A stretch of 64,000 nucleotides of DNA from Turritopsis dohrnii (lineage: Eukaryota > Cnidaria > Hydrozoa > Anthoathecata > Oceaniidae): contig BQMF02000097.1 of the NCBI GenBank assembly GCA_027922465.2, forward strand, positions 930,001 to 994,000, given 5' to 3'. The notes under the pieces are model-generated. The model did not search any database. It saw only the letters and a program-made list of their open reading frames with translations, and was not told the origin of the DNA. Position 1 is the first letter of the stretch; every line of letters begins with the position of its first letter. The position numbers and the translations under genes are program-made. Shown here piece after piece: positions 41,701 to 53,800 of this stretch.

Positions 41701-42600
41701 GAAATATTTAGGTGTTTATTTAGAAGAACATCCTCAATGGAAAACGCATATTTCCGAATTGTGTCTTAAACTGCAAAGGGCTAATGGGCACTATCGAAAA
41801 TTCGCCATTTTATTCCAAAATAAGCTCTAGTTGGAATTTACCATTCTCTTTTTAACTCTCATATTCGTTACGCTTGTCAGCTTTGGGGGCTTTGTGATAC
41901 TCAAACCACACACCGGATACTGGTTCTTCAAAAGTTTGCTATAAGAATCATGACATTCTCTAATAACCGTACATCTAGTACTCCGATTTTTTCCGAACTG
42001 AAAATCCTAAATGTTTTTGATCTTGTCAAAGTCCTTAACATACAATTTGTGCACCAAAACATGAACTCTTGTTTACCTCTAGACACGCTTAATACTTTCC
42101 AATTCTCAAAAGTTAATCATTTATACGGAACCAGGAAAAGAAATAGGGGTTTATTAAGTTGTCCTAACTTCAAATTTACGGCCTTAGATCTTTAAGTCAT
42201 CTTGCCATCCAACAGTGGAACTTTTTCCAAAATCTCAATCCTAGCATTGACCTGTCTAATTTAACTCTCCCTAAGATTAAATCAATTGTGGTGAAACATT
42301 TCTTTGATAGCTATACCGTCACTGACTGATTCTGCTGCATATATATTTATCTTATTGTTATTATTTTTATTTTTATTTGTACTTTTATTTGTTTTTTTTA
42401 ATTTTTCATTATTTATTTATTTATTTTTATTTCATTTATTATATTATTTTTTTTTCCAATATATTGAAGTAGCATATTTGGTGGCCACTCCCTCTGATTA
42501 GTATTATACTATTGGGTGGTCTCCTTCCATTTTCAGTTATTGTAAAGTATTTAGTTATTCTTATGGAAAATAAAATAATACTTACTTACTTACTTAATTA
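38770..42600 (+). pseudogene. CR1-like LINE with N-terminal PHD-like finger (plus), broken
   Basis: The first part (38770-39507) begins with a Cys/His-rich PHD-like finger (CSVCSKEV, C..C, CYVHLQSC, WTCPKC) and enters the endonuclease domain (LNIASLPKHFDELNALL, GISETRLY, GGALLFISDK). Endonuclease continues in another frame (39485-40015: LLLGDFKINLL, SDHLPQF). After a linker, RT motifs A (LQKAFDTVDH), B (GVPQGSVLGPLLF) and C (FADDTHLLY) lie at 41208-41702, with the C-terminal region to about 42200. The 3' end is T-rich and finishes in (ACTT)n at about 42584-42598, typical of CR1/L2 tails. At least five frameshifts. A ~265-bp foreign insertion splits it at about 40703. Confidence 0.85.
40703..40968. 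mobile_element. Short insertion with (AAT)n tail inside the LINE
   Basis: The LINE frame reads up to a KVIPI codon block at about 40700 and resumes with FKKGSPLE at about 40970. The ~265 bp between do not belong and end in nine AAT units. A SINE or LINE-tail fragment is likely; no A/B boxes recognised. Confidence 0.6.
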
Positions 42601-42615
42601 AAGAACTTAACGAAA

Positions 42616-43203
42616 ATGCACAGACATGCAGGAACGCATCAGCACCGAAGGAAGCATACAATCACAGCACAAACAGACACCAAGACTCACGGTACTTCAT
42701 ACACTGTCTCAAAACACGTTATTGCCTACACCATCCGCAAAACAGAGCACACGCATGCAACAACACCAAGCACGTCGATTTTTACTGTCTACACCCGAAC
42801 CACCCACATCCTACCCATGTCGTCCACAGGTAGCTGTTTCAAGATGGCAGCAACATGCACCTTCACCGGAGACGAATTACAAAATAAAATCTTAAATGCC
42901 ATTAAAATTATGAGATCAGTAAAGAAGAAGAGAGTTACATCTCAACAACTACACAGCTTTCTGAATAAAGGAGCAGCTTTTATGGAAAACCAAGAAATCA
43001 AAGACAGGTTATAAAAGGTGGAAGATACTGGAAAAGTTTATAAGAAAGGTATCGGGAAATTTTCTTCTTACCTTATCGTCAAATCAACACAAGATACAGG
43101 CATTGTCAAAAATGTCCCAACAGAGGAGAAAGAAAACTTTCAACTTTGGTCAGTAATTAAAGGGCAATCTTTTCTCGTCGTTTTCATGAAAAGAAGGAAC
43201 TAA
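42616..43203 (+). pseudogene. Unrecognised gene fragment with one in-frame stop
   Basis: A frame opens at ATG 42616 with a His/Thr-rich low-complexity start, then a more gene-like part from about 42840 (MAATCTFTGDELQNKILNAI, KKKRVTSQQLHSFLNKGAA). TAA occurs at 43012-43014 and the same frame runs on for 63 codons (KVEDTGKVYKKGIGKFSSYL). The helical, Lys-rich second half suggests a small DNA- or RNA-binding domain but I do not recognise it. It directly follows the LINE tail and could be LINE-transduced sequence. Confidence 0.35.
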
Positions 43204-43499
43204 GAGTCCTGAGTGACAGGCTCATAATGTTACACTTTAACGTCAATATGAAAATTTTGCAGTGGTTATTGTATGATAAAGACAAATAAAAGTTTTTAAT
43301 TGAACTTTAGGTGAGTTGCTGTTCAAAGCATGGTTGTAACAAAGGAACTGAAGCGGAGGCATTAAAAGGAAATAGCGGAAACAAAATTCAGTCGTGGACC
43401 AGGTTTCATCTTCTGTGTTTTGGGTTCCTTCTTCAGAACTTATTTGGAAATAACATTATATCCCACAAATCCTAGATCATAGTAAACAAGAAGCCGCTT

Positions 43500-45480
43500 G
43501 GCTTGAAGACTTCAGGACGTAACACAACGATGCATATTTAGTCTCAAAATACAACGTTGCCGAATTGCCAAATTATGTTCAAATCTAATAAAATGACTGG
43601 CAAATTCAAAATCAGCAACTTCTAATTGTGATTTGTAGAAATTTTTATGAATATTGCGGAAATTTCTAAGTTTGATCCAAATTTGGCCCCAATTACCCAT
43701 TTCTGTTCAAATCTGACAAAATGACTGACAAATTCGTAATCAGCACCTTTCAAAAGTGATCGGCGCAAAAATTTTTGAAATTTGAAGAACTTTCTAAATT
43801 TGGTTCAAATTTGACTTAAATTGCCCAATTTTAGTAAAACCTGAATAATAGTTGTCAAATTTGAAATCAGCACCTTTCAATTGTGATCTTTGCAAAATTT
43901 CCTGAAAATTGAAGAACTTTCGAAATTTGGCCCAAATTTGGCCTAAATTGGCCAATTTTAGTCAAATCTGGCAATATCATTGTCAAATTCGAAATCAGAA
44001 CCTTTCAAATGTGATCCGTGCAAATTTTAGTGAAAATTGAAGAATTTACGAAATTCGATCCAAATTTGGCCTAAATTGGCCAATTTTAGTCAAACCTGAC
44101 AAAATCATTGTCAAATTTGAAATCAGCACCATTCAATTGTGATCCGTGCAAAATTTCATGAAAATTGAAGAACTTTCGAAATTTGGTCCAAATTTGGCCT
44201 AAATTGGCCAATTTTAGTCAAACCTGACAAAATCATTGTCAAATTCCAAATCAGCACCTTTCAAATGTGATCCGTGCAAATTTTTGTGAAAATTGAAGAA
44301 TTTACGAAATTTGGTCCAAATTTGGCCTAAATTGGCCAATTTTAATCAAAACTGGCAAAATCATTGTCAAATTCGAAATCAGAACCTTTCAGATGTGATC
44401 CGTGCAAATTTTTGTGAAAATTGAAGAATTTACGAAATTTGGTCCAAATTTGGCCTAAAATGCCCAATTTTAGTCAAAGCTGGCAAAATCATTGTCAAAT
44501 TTGAAATCAGCACCATTCAATTGTGATACGTGCAAAATTTCATGAAAATTGAAGAACTTTCGAAATTTGGTCAAAATTTGGCCTAAATTGGCCAATTTTA
44601 GTAAAGCCTGGCAACACATTGTCAAATACCAAATCAGCACCTTTCAAATGTGATCCGTGCAAATTTTTGTAAAAATTGAAGAATTTACGAAATTTGGTCC
44701 AAATTTGGCCTAAATTGGCCAATTTTAGTCAAACCTGGCAATATCATTGTCAAATTCCAAATCAGCACCTTTCAAATGTGATCCGTGCAAATTTTTGTGA
44801 AAATTGAAGAATTTACGAAATTTGGTCCAAATTTGGCCTAAATTGGCCAATTTTAGTCAAACCTGGCAAAATCCTTGTCAAATTTGAAATCAGCACCTTT
44901 CAATTGTGATCCGTGCAAAATTTTCTGAAAATTGAAGAACTTTCGAAATTTGGTCCAAATTTGGCCTAAATTGGCCAATTTTAGTAAAACCTGGCAACAC
45001 ATTGTCAAATTCCAAATCAGCACCTTTCAATTGTGATCCGTGCAAATTTTTATAAAAATTTAAGAATTTTTGAAACTTGGTCCAAATTTGGCCTATATTG
45101 GCCAATTTTAGTCAAACCTGGCAATATCATTGTCAAATTCGAAATCAGCACCTTTCAAATGTGATCCCTGCAAATTTTTGTGAAAATTGAAGAATTTACG
45201 AAATTTGGTCCAAATTTGGCCTAAATTGGCCAATTTTAGTCAAACCTGACAAAATCATTGTCAAATTTGAAATCAGCACCTTTCAATCGTGATCCGTGCA
45301 AAATTTCCTGAAAATTGAAGAACTTTCGAAATTTGGTCCAAATTTGGCCTCAATTAGCCAATTTTAGTCAAACCTGACAATATCATTGTCAAAATTGAAA
45401 TCAGCACGCTTCAATTGTGCTCTGTGCAAATTTTCATGAAAATTGGTCAACTGGAAGTCCTAATTTGACCAAATTTGCGA
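43500..45480. repeat. 128-bp satellite array (~15 copies) with A-B-B higher-order pattern
   Basis: The word CAGCACC (or CAGAACC) recurs at 43613, 43741, 43868, 43996, 44124, 44252, 44380, 44508, 44635, 44763, 44891, 45018, 45146, 45274 and 45402, a spacing of 127-128 bp. The unit contains AATTTGGCCTAAATTGGCCA. Two variants alternate: A (CAATTGTGATC, GAAGAACTTTCG) and B (CAAATGTGATC, GAAGAATTTACG). From 44124 the order is A B B A B B A B B A, giving a ~384-bp higher-order unit. The first copies are the most diverged. Short minus-strand frames inside are by-products of the repeat. Confidence 0.9.
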
Positions 45481-46740
45481 ATTCGTCAACGATGTCATGT
45501 AAACGCTGCACGAAAAAGTTCATAACTTGGAGGAGTACTACTACTCGAGTACAACTAGTAGGAGGAGGAGGAGAAACCACTGGTATTTTAAATACTTTAC
45601 TCCACCACGGGTGTCCTAAAGTCAATAGCCTATACATTATGATCATTGTAGATCATTTATTAGGATAGTTATGATTCTAGGATATTAAGCTGATAATGCA
45701 ATTTTTTTTATTACGTCAGAGTTTTCTTTATCTTTTTTGACTGCAAAACATTACACAGTTTTCTGCCCATACAACAAATTGACCTCTTTAATAGAAGGTT
45801 TACACAAATGCGTTGTCATTAAGGATTAATGAAAATTTAATGTAGTCTTTATAATGTGTTGTCTTAAAACTTCTTTTCATTATTCAATAGGACGTTTTGA
45901 GAAAACGAGGAAAACGGCCTCCCAAAGGTATTGTTTAAAGGATTTGCTCTTTTATGCGGTCGTCAAATGTGACGGTTGCTTTTGAAATATCTTTGAGAAG
46001 ATAATTACTTCCATGTATTTCACGCTCGAGAGCAAACTCTAAATTTTGATGAAAGTTGTTGATTCCATGCAGGTTTTGCTGGGGCACTTGCAGTGTACGC
46101 GTTGGAAGGGTAACGAATGTGACCGTTCTCAAAGAGGGACGGATGATAAGGAAGGAATTACTATTATTGTGAAAAAGTGATTAGTTTTTGAAGAATACTT
46201 TCTAATAACAATGCAAATTGAATACATAGAAGCGGTTTTCCACTTGGCGAAAAATGTCACGGCAGGAAAATTTTCTGTAATTTCATTGGTGCAGCAATTA
46301 TCTCTCGTAGTGAGCAATTCGCCATTCAAAATGTAACAAACGTTCAAGAACTATAATGCGAAATCTTTATTACGAAGCTTTTCGTAGTGAATAATACTAT
46401 ATCACTGGCAAAATATATAATAATCTCTCGGTTTTGTGAACCAATGAGATTGCACGGAAATTTTTCGCCTCCACATTCTTCGATAAGTGAAAAAAACCCT
46501 TTCTATCAGAATAAGATAATAAGAAATAAACATTCATCTCTTTATGATCGTATATTTTATAATTAAAATTATATACCTAAATCAAATTGATCGAAGACTG
46601 CATTTAACCCAATCGGAAGTTGCAATGTATCATTATAAAATCGAACGCTCCCACTAATCTCAGAAAAAGAGTAGAGTAAACAAACAAACTTCAAATAATT
46701 AATTCATTGTAAGTATTTTGTATAAGTACTTTTGTAAGTC
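45480..46740. other. Spacer between satellite and zinc-knuckle/J-like gene
   Basis: 45530-45600 is a short piece of the dispersed repeat at 35838. The rest has only short frames (45935-46132 and 46129-46347, minus) with no domain I recognise. Confidence 0.35.
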
Positions 46741-46746
46741 GGTTTA

Positions 46747-47931
46747 TTATTTTAATTTGATTTCGCTTAATTTTGCACGAACAGCTTCGGTGATATCATC
46801 ATCCAGTGTCTCAGTTTCTTCCCCTTTATATTTCTTGATTAGTTCATTCATTTCCGTGATGGTGTTAAATACTCCACCGGATGTTGCAGAAGGAGACGGT
46901 GCATTCTTTGGATTATCGATCATGTCAACAATCTGATTAAGAACTTGCATTGCTTTATTCCCAATATTTCTTTCCAATTCAGTTGCATCGCGTTGTAATT
47001 GCCGGTTCAGTCGATCAGGATGGAAACGTAACTTCAGCTTTCGCAAATCTTGCTTATGCAACACCTTGACAGCCGAACAAATATCATTCCAGCAGTAACT
47101 CTGCTTCGCTTCAAATTTGCTTCTGGCTGACTTTGCTGATGTAAAGATAGCATTAACGACATCAAAATCAAATTCTACGCTTGCTTCAGATTCCTGAGAT
47201 GCTGCAGATCTGGTAGAATTTTTTTGGGAAGCTGCTTTAGCAGTATTGAAGAGCTCAGTAATACATTTTAAAACATTACATGCAGTGAGACTTCTTACCA
47301 TATCTAAAGCAAACCCGTGTACATCCTTTTTTATGTACGGCGCAGACAAAAGATTGCTTTGAGATACCCATTCAAGCCTTTTTACACCTTCACTATAAGT
47401 ACCAGCACACAAGACATCAATTTCGCAATCGTTCCATTCTGTGACCTCAAACAAAAATAGTGCATACTTGGAATCTCTTCCACTCCAATGAACAAGGTGT
47501 GGTTTCCCCATCGCATGCAATGTTGATCTCAACAATTTTCTTCCACTTTCTTTATCAACTTTTTTCAACGCAACTTCAACAGGTGTTTCAGCTTTACGTA
47601 CTCGTTTACCTCCAAGGAAGTTCAAGAGATCATCTTCATCCCTGTATTCTCGAGCCATTAAGAATTCAATATCCCCTTCAATACGTTTCCACAACATAAA
47701 CCCAGCTGCAGCGAAACCATCCTTGTCCCTTTCTTTTAAATCGACTTCAACATAAGGCTCGTCGGAAATATTTGATTTCAGACTCCTGAAGACAGGACAC
47801 TGTCTTCGTGTATGTGACTCATCGAATTCGCTTACACCAGTGCAAAACATGCAACCAGCTCCACTGTCAAAAAAACGCCTGTTAAAGTTTCCTCGACCAT
47901 AATTATTGTATCTGCCATATCTTCCAGCCAT
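46747..47931 (-). CDS. Zinc-knuckle, Nudix-like and J-like domain protein (394 aa)
   Basis: An uninterrupted 394-codon frame and the best host-gene candidate here. Residues 1-21 are Gly/Arg/Tyr-rich (MAGRYGRYNNYGRGNF). C27-x2-C30-x9-H40-x4-C45 is a CCHC-type zinc knuckle. Residues ~73-135 (FAAAGFMLWKR, LMAREYRDEDDLLNFLGGKR, then E and ALKKVDKESG) look like a Nudix fold, but the catalytic REUXEE core reads KKVDKE, so hydrolase activity is unlikely. A Ser/Ala-rich linker follows (~240-260). Residues ~280-340 contain WNDICSAVKVLHK and LKLRFHPDRLNR with an HPD at 304-306, a J-domain-like hairpin. I chose Met at 47931: just upstream is a polypyrimidine tract ending TTTTTATTTCTATAG, a good acceptor, so a 5' exon lies further right. 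RNA binding with Hsp70 recruitment is a guess. Confidence 0.7.
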   Translation of the reverse strand: MAGRYGRYNNYGRGNFNRRFFDSGAGCMFCTGVSEFDESHTRRQCPVFRSLKSNISDEPYVEVDLKERDKDGFAAAGFMLWKRIEGDIEFLMAREYRDEDDLLNFLGGKRVRKAETPVEVALKKVDKESGRKLLRSTLHAMGKPHLVHWSGRDSKYALFLFEVTEWNDCEIDVLCAGTYSEGVKRLEWVSQSNLLSAPYIKKDVHGFALDMVRSLTACNVLKCITELFNTAKAASQKNSTRSAASQESEASVEFDFDVVNAIFTSAKSARSKFEAKQSYCWNDICSAVKVLHKQDLRKLKLRFHPDRLNRQLQRDATELERNIGNKAMQVLNQIVDMIDNPKNAPSPSATSGGVFNTITEMNELIKKYKGEETETLDDDITEAVRAKLSEIKLK

Positions 47932-48102
47932 TTTCTCAGATGCTATAGAAATAAAAAGCAACTATGATGACGATCAGTGGGCAACTTCTTTTGAAGAAGA
48001 CATTTAAAAATTGATTAATTTCGCCAAGCTCATTTATTTACAGGAAATTCACCCGTTTTTTCAGTGTATAGAAAATCAATCTGTACAGTAAATCATTATA
48101 AG

Positions 48103-48119
48103 CAGGGGCGGATCCAGGG
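48103..48119 (+). mobile_element. hAT-type left terminus (solo)
   Basis: CAGGGGCGGATCCAGGG followed by TATGTCAAGTCAG matches the start at 17685 and is the inverse of the end at 61066. It could be the left end of the hAT element decayed at 59-61 kb only if the Helitron block inserted inside it; flanking 8-mers do not match. Confidence 0.5.
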
Positions 48120-48306
48120 TATGTCAAGTCAGTCCGGTCGACGTACTTGTTTTTTGCGGAAATACACTTTATAAAATCACCATCGTAGATTTCATTTTTC
48201 AGTTTGGTCGATCTTTTCTACGCGGTGTTATTATCGAAACCAGCGTTGAAATGAAATGTTATTTTCAAATACATTAAGCTCTTAAATCAATGAAATAATT
48301 TATCTA

Positions 48307-49274
48307 TCTATATACTAATACGCGCTGTGCATACCACTTTTTTCACGCTTTCACTCTCTAAAATTTCGGGTCGTTTTTGCGGTCACTTATTCATAATGGA
48401 GTGTCAGACCACGGCGGTTAATATTTTTCTACGATTAGTATAGGGGAAAACATTGCATTGCATTTAATCGTTTCAAATGTTTTGATTATTCGTGAGATCA
48501 AACAATAGACAACAGCGAAAGTATTGCGCGAAGATTTATTAATGTTTTTAGGGTAAGTACGCTTTAGAACTTTTTTGTTTGTTTGTTTTGTTTTTTCTTA
48601 TAGTATTAATAGGGTTTCTGCGTCATTACTTTTCAAATAATACGGGATTGAAGAAATGAATATCATGGTTTTTAATCATGACGGTCTGGGTTCGTAAAGA
48701 AAATCGCAATTGTTTTTAATTCACATTTCGACACTTTTACGACTTTCGCGTTTGGCTTTTATTTACATTGGGGTGTGGATTCCATGAACAGTTACAGCGA
48801 TTTTAATCTTTTTGTTGTTTACCTGTACGCACAATTTATTTTTACTACTGCATACATCGTATCGTGAAAGATTTATTACGAATATTTTGATGTGTTTCAG
48901 ATCTTCTGATTAAAAAGCTTTTCTGTTCATACTAAATATGCTTTAACCGAATACCTAAAGATTTTTAAAAGAGTGATGAGTGTTTTTTTCTGTATTGACG
49001 TTAGAAATTTTTAATCATGGGGAACCATTGAATTGCTTCTTCAATTTATAAAAGTGAAAAAAGTGGACGCACAGGGCGTATTTTTTTTTTTTTTTGATGA
49101 ATTAAAACCCGTGTTCTACACGCTGTTCTACACGGGATACTACATTCTAAACAACATTCTACATTCCAAACAATTGAGGAACTTTATCATACTAAAATTC
49201 ATTATAATAAGCCTTTCTCTCTGTTCAGCTCACATCGAATAAAACCTGTAAAAATTTTTTACACGGGTTACTAG
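48307..49274 (+). mobile_element. Non-autonomous Helitron, long form L1
   Basis: 968 bp starting TCTATATACTAATACG and ending with a hairpin (TGTAAAAA / TTTTTACA), a short spacer CGGGTT and ACTAG. It lies between A (48306) and T (49275), the Helitron A|T target. No terminal inverted repeat, no target duplication, no Rep/helicase frame. A near-identical copy starts at about 49866. Confidence 0.8.
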
Positions 49275-49865
49275 TGATATATATAAGCGAAGCGCTAGAT
49301 GTCCGACTACAATTCCCGTAGTGAGGTCAAAAAAAATATTGGTAGCCATTATATAGTGGCAAGAGTGAAAACGAAAGTGAATTTGTTTAAACACAAATAG
49401 AAAAATAAAACCATGTTTTTAAGTCTTATGTTCCAGCAGATGCACAAATCAATTTCAGAACAGTTGTAGTATCCATTTTATGCGTTTCCGATCGAAAATT
49501 ATGTGCCAAATGGATAAATGAGCTTTATTTAAGAGAAAGATTCACCAACTATACAAAAACATTCCTGTATGTGCAGTAAACACTTTCTCCCAAGAGATTA
49601 TATACTCTTCAGTTTTGGTGATTCAAAACCATATTGGAAATCTAATGCCATTCCGTCTATCTTCAAATTCCCGATACCACATTCATTAAACACCATCAAA
49701 AGGCCCCAGGAAACTTCCCACAAAAAAGAACTGCAGATTTACTGCTTTCGAACAAATATATTTCAACACTTGTAAACAAGACATACAAAAACAACTAAAT
49801 AATATGTATATCTCAATCAATCATAAAATATAAACCAAACTGTGGGCATGGGTAGAAAAACATGA
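49275..49865 (+). pseudogene. Decayed THAP-domain fragment between Helitrons
   Basis: At about 49475-49690 (plus), with one frameshift, the reading is LCAKWINELYLRERF, then CSKHFLPRDYILFS and SNAIPSIFKFP. The Cys, Trp, Cys-x2-His and AIPSIF pattern is the second half of a THAP zinc finger, a DNA-binding domain of P-element transposases and host regulators. The first Cys pair and the rest of the protein are absent. The remaining bases are AT-rich spacer. Confidence 0.55.
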
Positions 49866-50837
49866 TTATACTAATACGCGCTGTGCATACCACTTTTTCA
49901 CGCTTTCACTCTCTAAAATTTCGGGTCGTTTTTGCGGTCACTTATTCATAATGGAGTGTCAGACCACGGCGGTTAATATTTTTCTACGATTAGTATAGGG
50001 GAAAACATTGCATTGCATTTAATCGTTTCAAATGTTTTGATTATTCGTTAGATCAAACAATAGACAACAACGAAAGTATTGCGCGAAGATTTATTAATGT
50101 TTTTAGGGTAAGTACGCTTTAGAACTTTTTTGTTTGTTTGTTTTGTTTTTTCTTATAGTATTAATAGGGTTTCTGCGTCATTACTTTTCAAATAATACGG
50201 GATTGAAGAAATGAATATCATGGTTTTTAATCATGACGGTCTGGGTTCGTAAAGAAAATCGCAATTGTTTTTAATTCACATTTCGACACTTTTACGACTT
50301 TCGCGTTTGGCTTTTATTTACATTGGGGTGTGGATTCCATGAACAGTTACAGCGATTTTAATCTTTTTGTTGTTTACCTGTACGCACAATTTATTTTTAC
50401 TACTGCATACATCGTATCGTGAAAGATTTATTACGAATATTTTGATGTGTTTCAGATCTTCTGATTAAAAAGCTTTTCTGTTCATACTAAATATGCTTTA
50501 ACCGAATACCTAAAGATTTTTAAAAGAGTGATGAGTGTTTTTTTCTGTATTGACGTTAGATATTTTTAATCATGGGGAACCATTGAATTGCATCTTCAAT
50601 TTATACATATGTAAAAAGTGAAAAAAGTGGACGCATAGCGCGTATTTTTTTTTTTTTTGATGAATTAAAACCCGTGTTCTACACGCTGTTCTACACGGGA
50701 TACTACATTCTAAACAACATTCTACATTCCAAACAATTGAGGAACTTTATCATACTAAAATTCATTATAATAAGCCTTTCTCTCTGTTCAGCTCACATCG
50801 ATTAAAACCTGTAAAAATTTTTTACACGGGTTACTAG
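49866..50837 (+). mobile_element. Non-autonomous Helitron, long form L2 (array start)
   Basis: About 972 bp, almost identical to L1, but the first bases read TTATACTAATACG, so the 5' TC is lost. Ends in the same hairpin and ACTAG at 50834-50837, directly followed by the first short unit. Confidence 0.8.
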
Positions 50838-53800
50838 TATATACTAATTCGCAATCGTGTGCAACACATTTAACTTAGAGAGTGTTTGTTTTTTTGTTTT
50901 TTAATGGTCAAAATCTTCTTAATCGTGGTCATTTTTTCGTTAGACCATTGATAATTGACGATTAGTATAATAGCACGCGGCGTGACGTCAGTTATTTTTG
51001 TCGTATCACGGGGGAGCCATTGCATTGCATCCCCAATCGAACGCGGCGTTTTTGGGGAAATATCTCGAGAACCAATAGCGATAACTGACGTTTTTTAGGG
51101 TTGGTGGCACGGGTGATGGGGTGACGCAACATTTGGGCGTAAATTTTATTTGGTACTGCGGATATGACGTCATCAAAACCTTTGATCGACGATATCTCCG
51201 CAACGGTTGGTCGTAGCGAAACGATCCCATACATTTTTTTGCTCAGTTTTTCAAGCTCTACAGCATGGGTACACTTTCCATTTCCAATTCGGTAATTAAA
51301 ATTTTCGTCACGGAGTACACACACGGGAACGCGTCGTATTTCTGCGGATTCCTTTCGAAATTAAAGTCGTAAAAAACTTTTACGCGAGATACTAGTCTAT
51401 ATATACTAATCCGCAATCGTGCATCCCACTTTTATTTTAGAGAGTGTTGTGTTTTTTCTAAATTTACGGTCAAAATCTTCTTAATCGTGGTCATTTTTTC
51501 GTTAGACCATTGATAATTGACGATTAGTATAATAGCACGCGGCGTGACGTCAGTTATTTTTGTCGTATCACGGGGGAGCCATTGCATTGCATCCCCAATC
51601 GAACGCGGCGTTTAACCAATAGGGATAATTGACGTTTTTTGGGGTCCACGATACGGGTGACGAAGTGATGCAACATTTGGTCCTAAATTTTATTTGGTAC
51701 TGCGGATTGACGTCATCAAAATCTTTGATCGAGGATATCTCTGCAACGGTTGGTCGTAAGGAAACAATCCCATACATTTTTTTGCTCAGATTTTCAAGCT
51801 CTACAACATCAGTATACGTTCCTGTCCCGATTCCGTAATTGAAATTTTCGTCACGGGGTACACACACGGGAACGCGTCGTATTTCTGCAGATTCTTTTCG
51901 AAATTAAAGTCGTAAAAAACTTTTACGCGAGATACTATCTATATATACTAATCCGCAATCGTGCATCCCACTTTTATTTTAGAGAGTGTTGTGTTTTTTT
52001 AAAATTTACGGTCAAAATCTTCTTAATCGTGGTCATTTTTCCGTTAGACCATTGATAATTGACGATTAGTATAATAGCACGCGGGGTGACGTCAGTTTTT
52101 TTTACCTTATCACGGGGGATTCATTGCATTGCATCCCCAATCGAACGCGACGTTTTTGGAGAAATATCTCGAGAACCAATAGGAATAACTGACGTTTTTG
52201 AGGGTCGGCGATACGGGTGACGGGGTGACGCAACACTTGGGCCTAAATTTTATTTGGTACTGCGGATATGACGTCATTAAAATCTTTGATCGACGATATC
52301 TCTGCAACGGTTGATCGTAGCGAAACGATCCCATACATTTTTTTGATCAGCTTTTCGAGCTCTACAACATGGGAACACTTTCCAGTCACGATTTTGTGAT
52401 TTAATTTTTCGTCACCTATTTTCGACACATCCTTTTCGAAATTATAGCCGTAAAAAACTTTTACGCCAGTTACTAGTCTTATTATACTAATCCGCGTAGT
52501 GTGTAACACATTTAACTTAGAGAGTGTTTTGTTTTTGTTCTTTTAATGGTCAAAATCTTCTTAATCGTGGTCATATAGCGGCGGTTCGACCACGCAAGAC
52601 ACATTCACGATTAGTATAATAGCACGTGGTATCATTTGACGTCAGATGTTTTATGATCACGGGGAACCATTGCATTGCATCCCCAATCGAACGCGACGTT
52701 TTTGGGGAAATATCTCGAGAACCAATAGGGATAACTGACGTTTCTTAGGGTCAGTGACACGGGTGATGGGGTGACGCAACATTTGGACCTAAATTTTATT
52801 TGGTACTGCGGCTATGACGTCATCAAAATATTTGAACGACGATATCTCTGCAACGGTTGGTCGTAGCGAAACCATCCCATACATTTTATTAATCAGTTTT
52901 TCGAGCTCTACAACATGGGCACACTTTCCATTTCCAATTCCGTTATTAAAATTTTCGTCACGGGGTACACACACGGGAACGCGTCGTATTTCTGCAGATT
53001 CTTTTCGAAATTAAAGTCGTAAAAAACTTTTACGCGAGATACTATCTATATATACTAATCCGCAATCGTGCATCCCACTTTTATTTTAGAGAGTGTTGTG
53101 TTTTTTCTAAATTTACGGGCAAAATCTTCTTAATCGTGGTCATTTTTTCGTTAGACCATTGATAATTGACGATTAGTATAATAGCACGCGGCGTGACGTC
53201 AGTTTTTTTATCTTATCTTATTGCATTGCATCCCCAATCGAACGCGACGTTTTTGGGGAAATATCTCGAGAACCAATAGGGATAACTGACGTTTCTTAGG
53301 GTCAGTGACACGGGTGATGGGGTGACGCAACATTTGGACCTAAATTTTATTTGGTACTGCGGCTATGACGTCATCAAAATATTTGAACGACGATATCTCT
53401 GCAACGGTTGGTCGTAGCGAAACCATCCCATACATTTTTTTGATCAGTTTTTCGAGCTCTACAACATGGGTACACTTTCCAGTCCCGATTCCGTAATTGA
53501 AATTTTCGTCACGGGGTTCGCACACGGGAACGCGGGATTCTTGGACATCTGTTTCGAAAATAAAGCCGTAAAAAACTTTTACGCGAGATACTATCTATAT
53601 ATACTAATCCGCGTTGTGCATACCACTTTTATTTTAGAGAGTGTTGTGTTTTCGTTTTTTTAATGGTCAAAATCTTCTTAATCGTGGTCATATAGCGGCG
53701 GTTCGACCACGCAAGACACATTCACGATTAGTATAATAGCACGTGGCATTTGACGTCAGATGTTTTTATTATCACGGGGAACCATTGCATTGCATCCCCA

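Noticed and set aside
44540..45105. Related ~60-70-codon minus frames that look like a small gene family
   Set aside because: They are translations of the 128-bp satellite; 128 is not a multiple of 3, so frames shift with every monomer.
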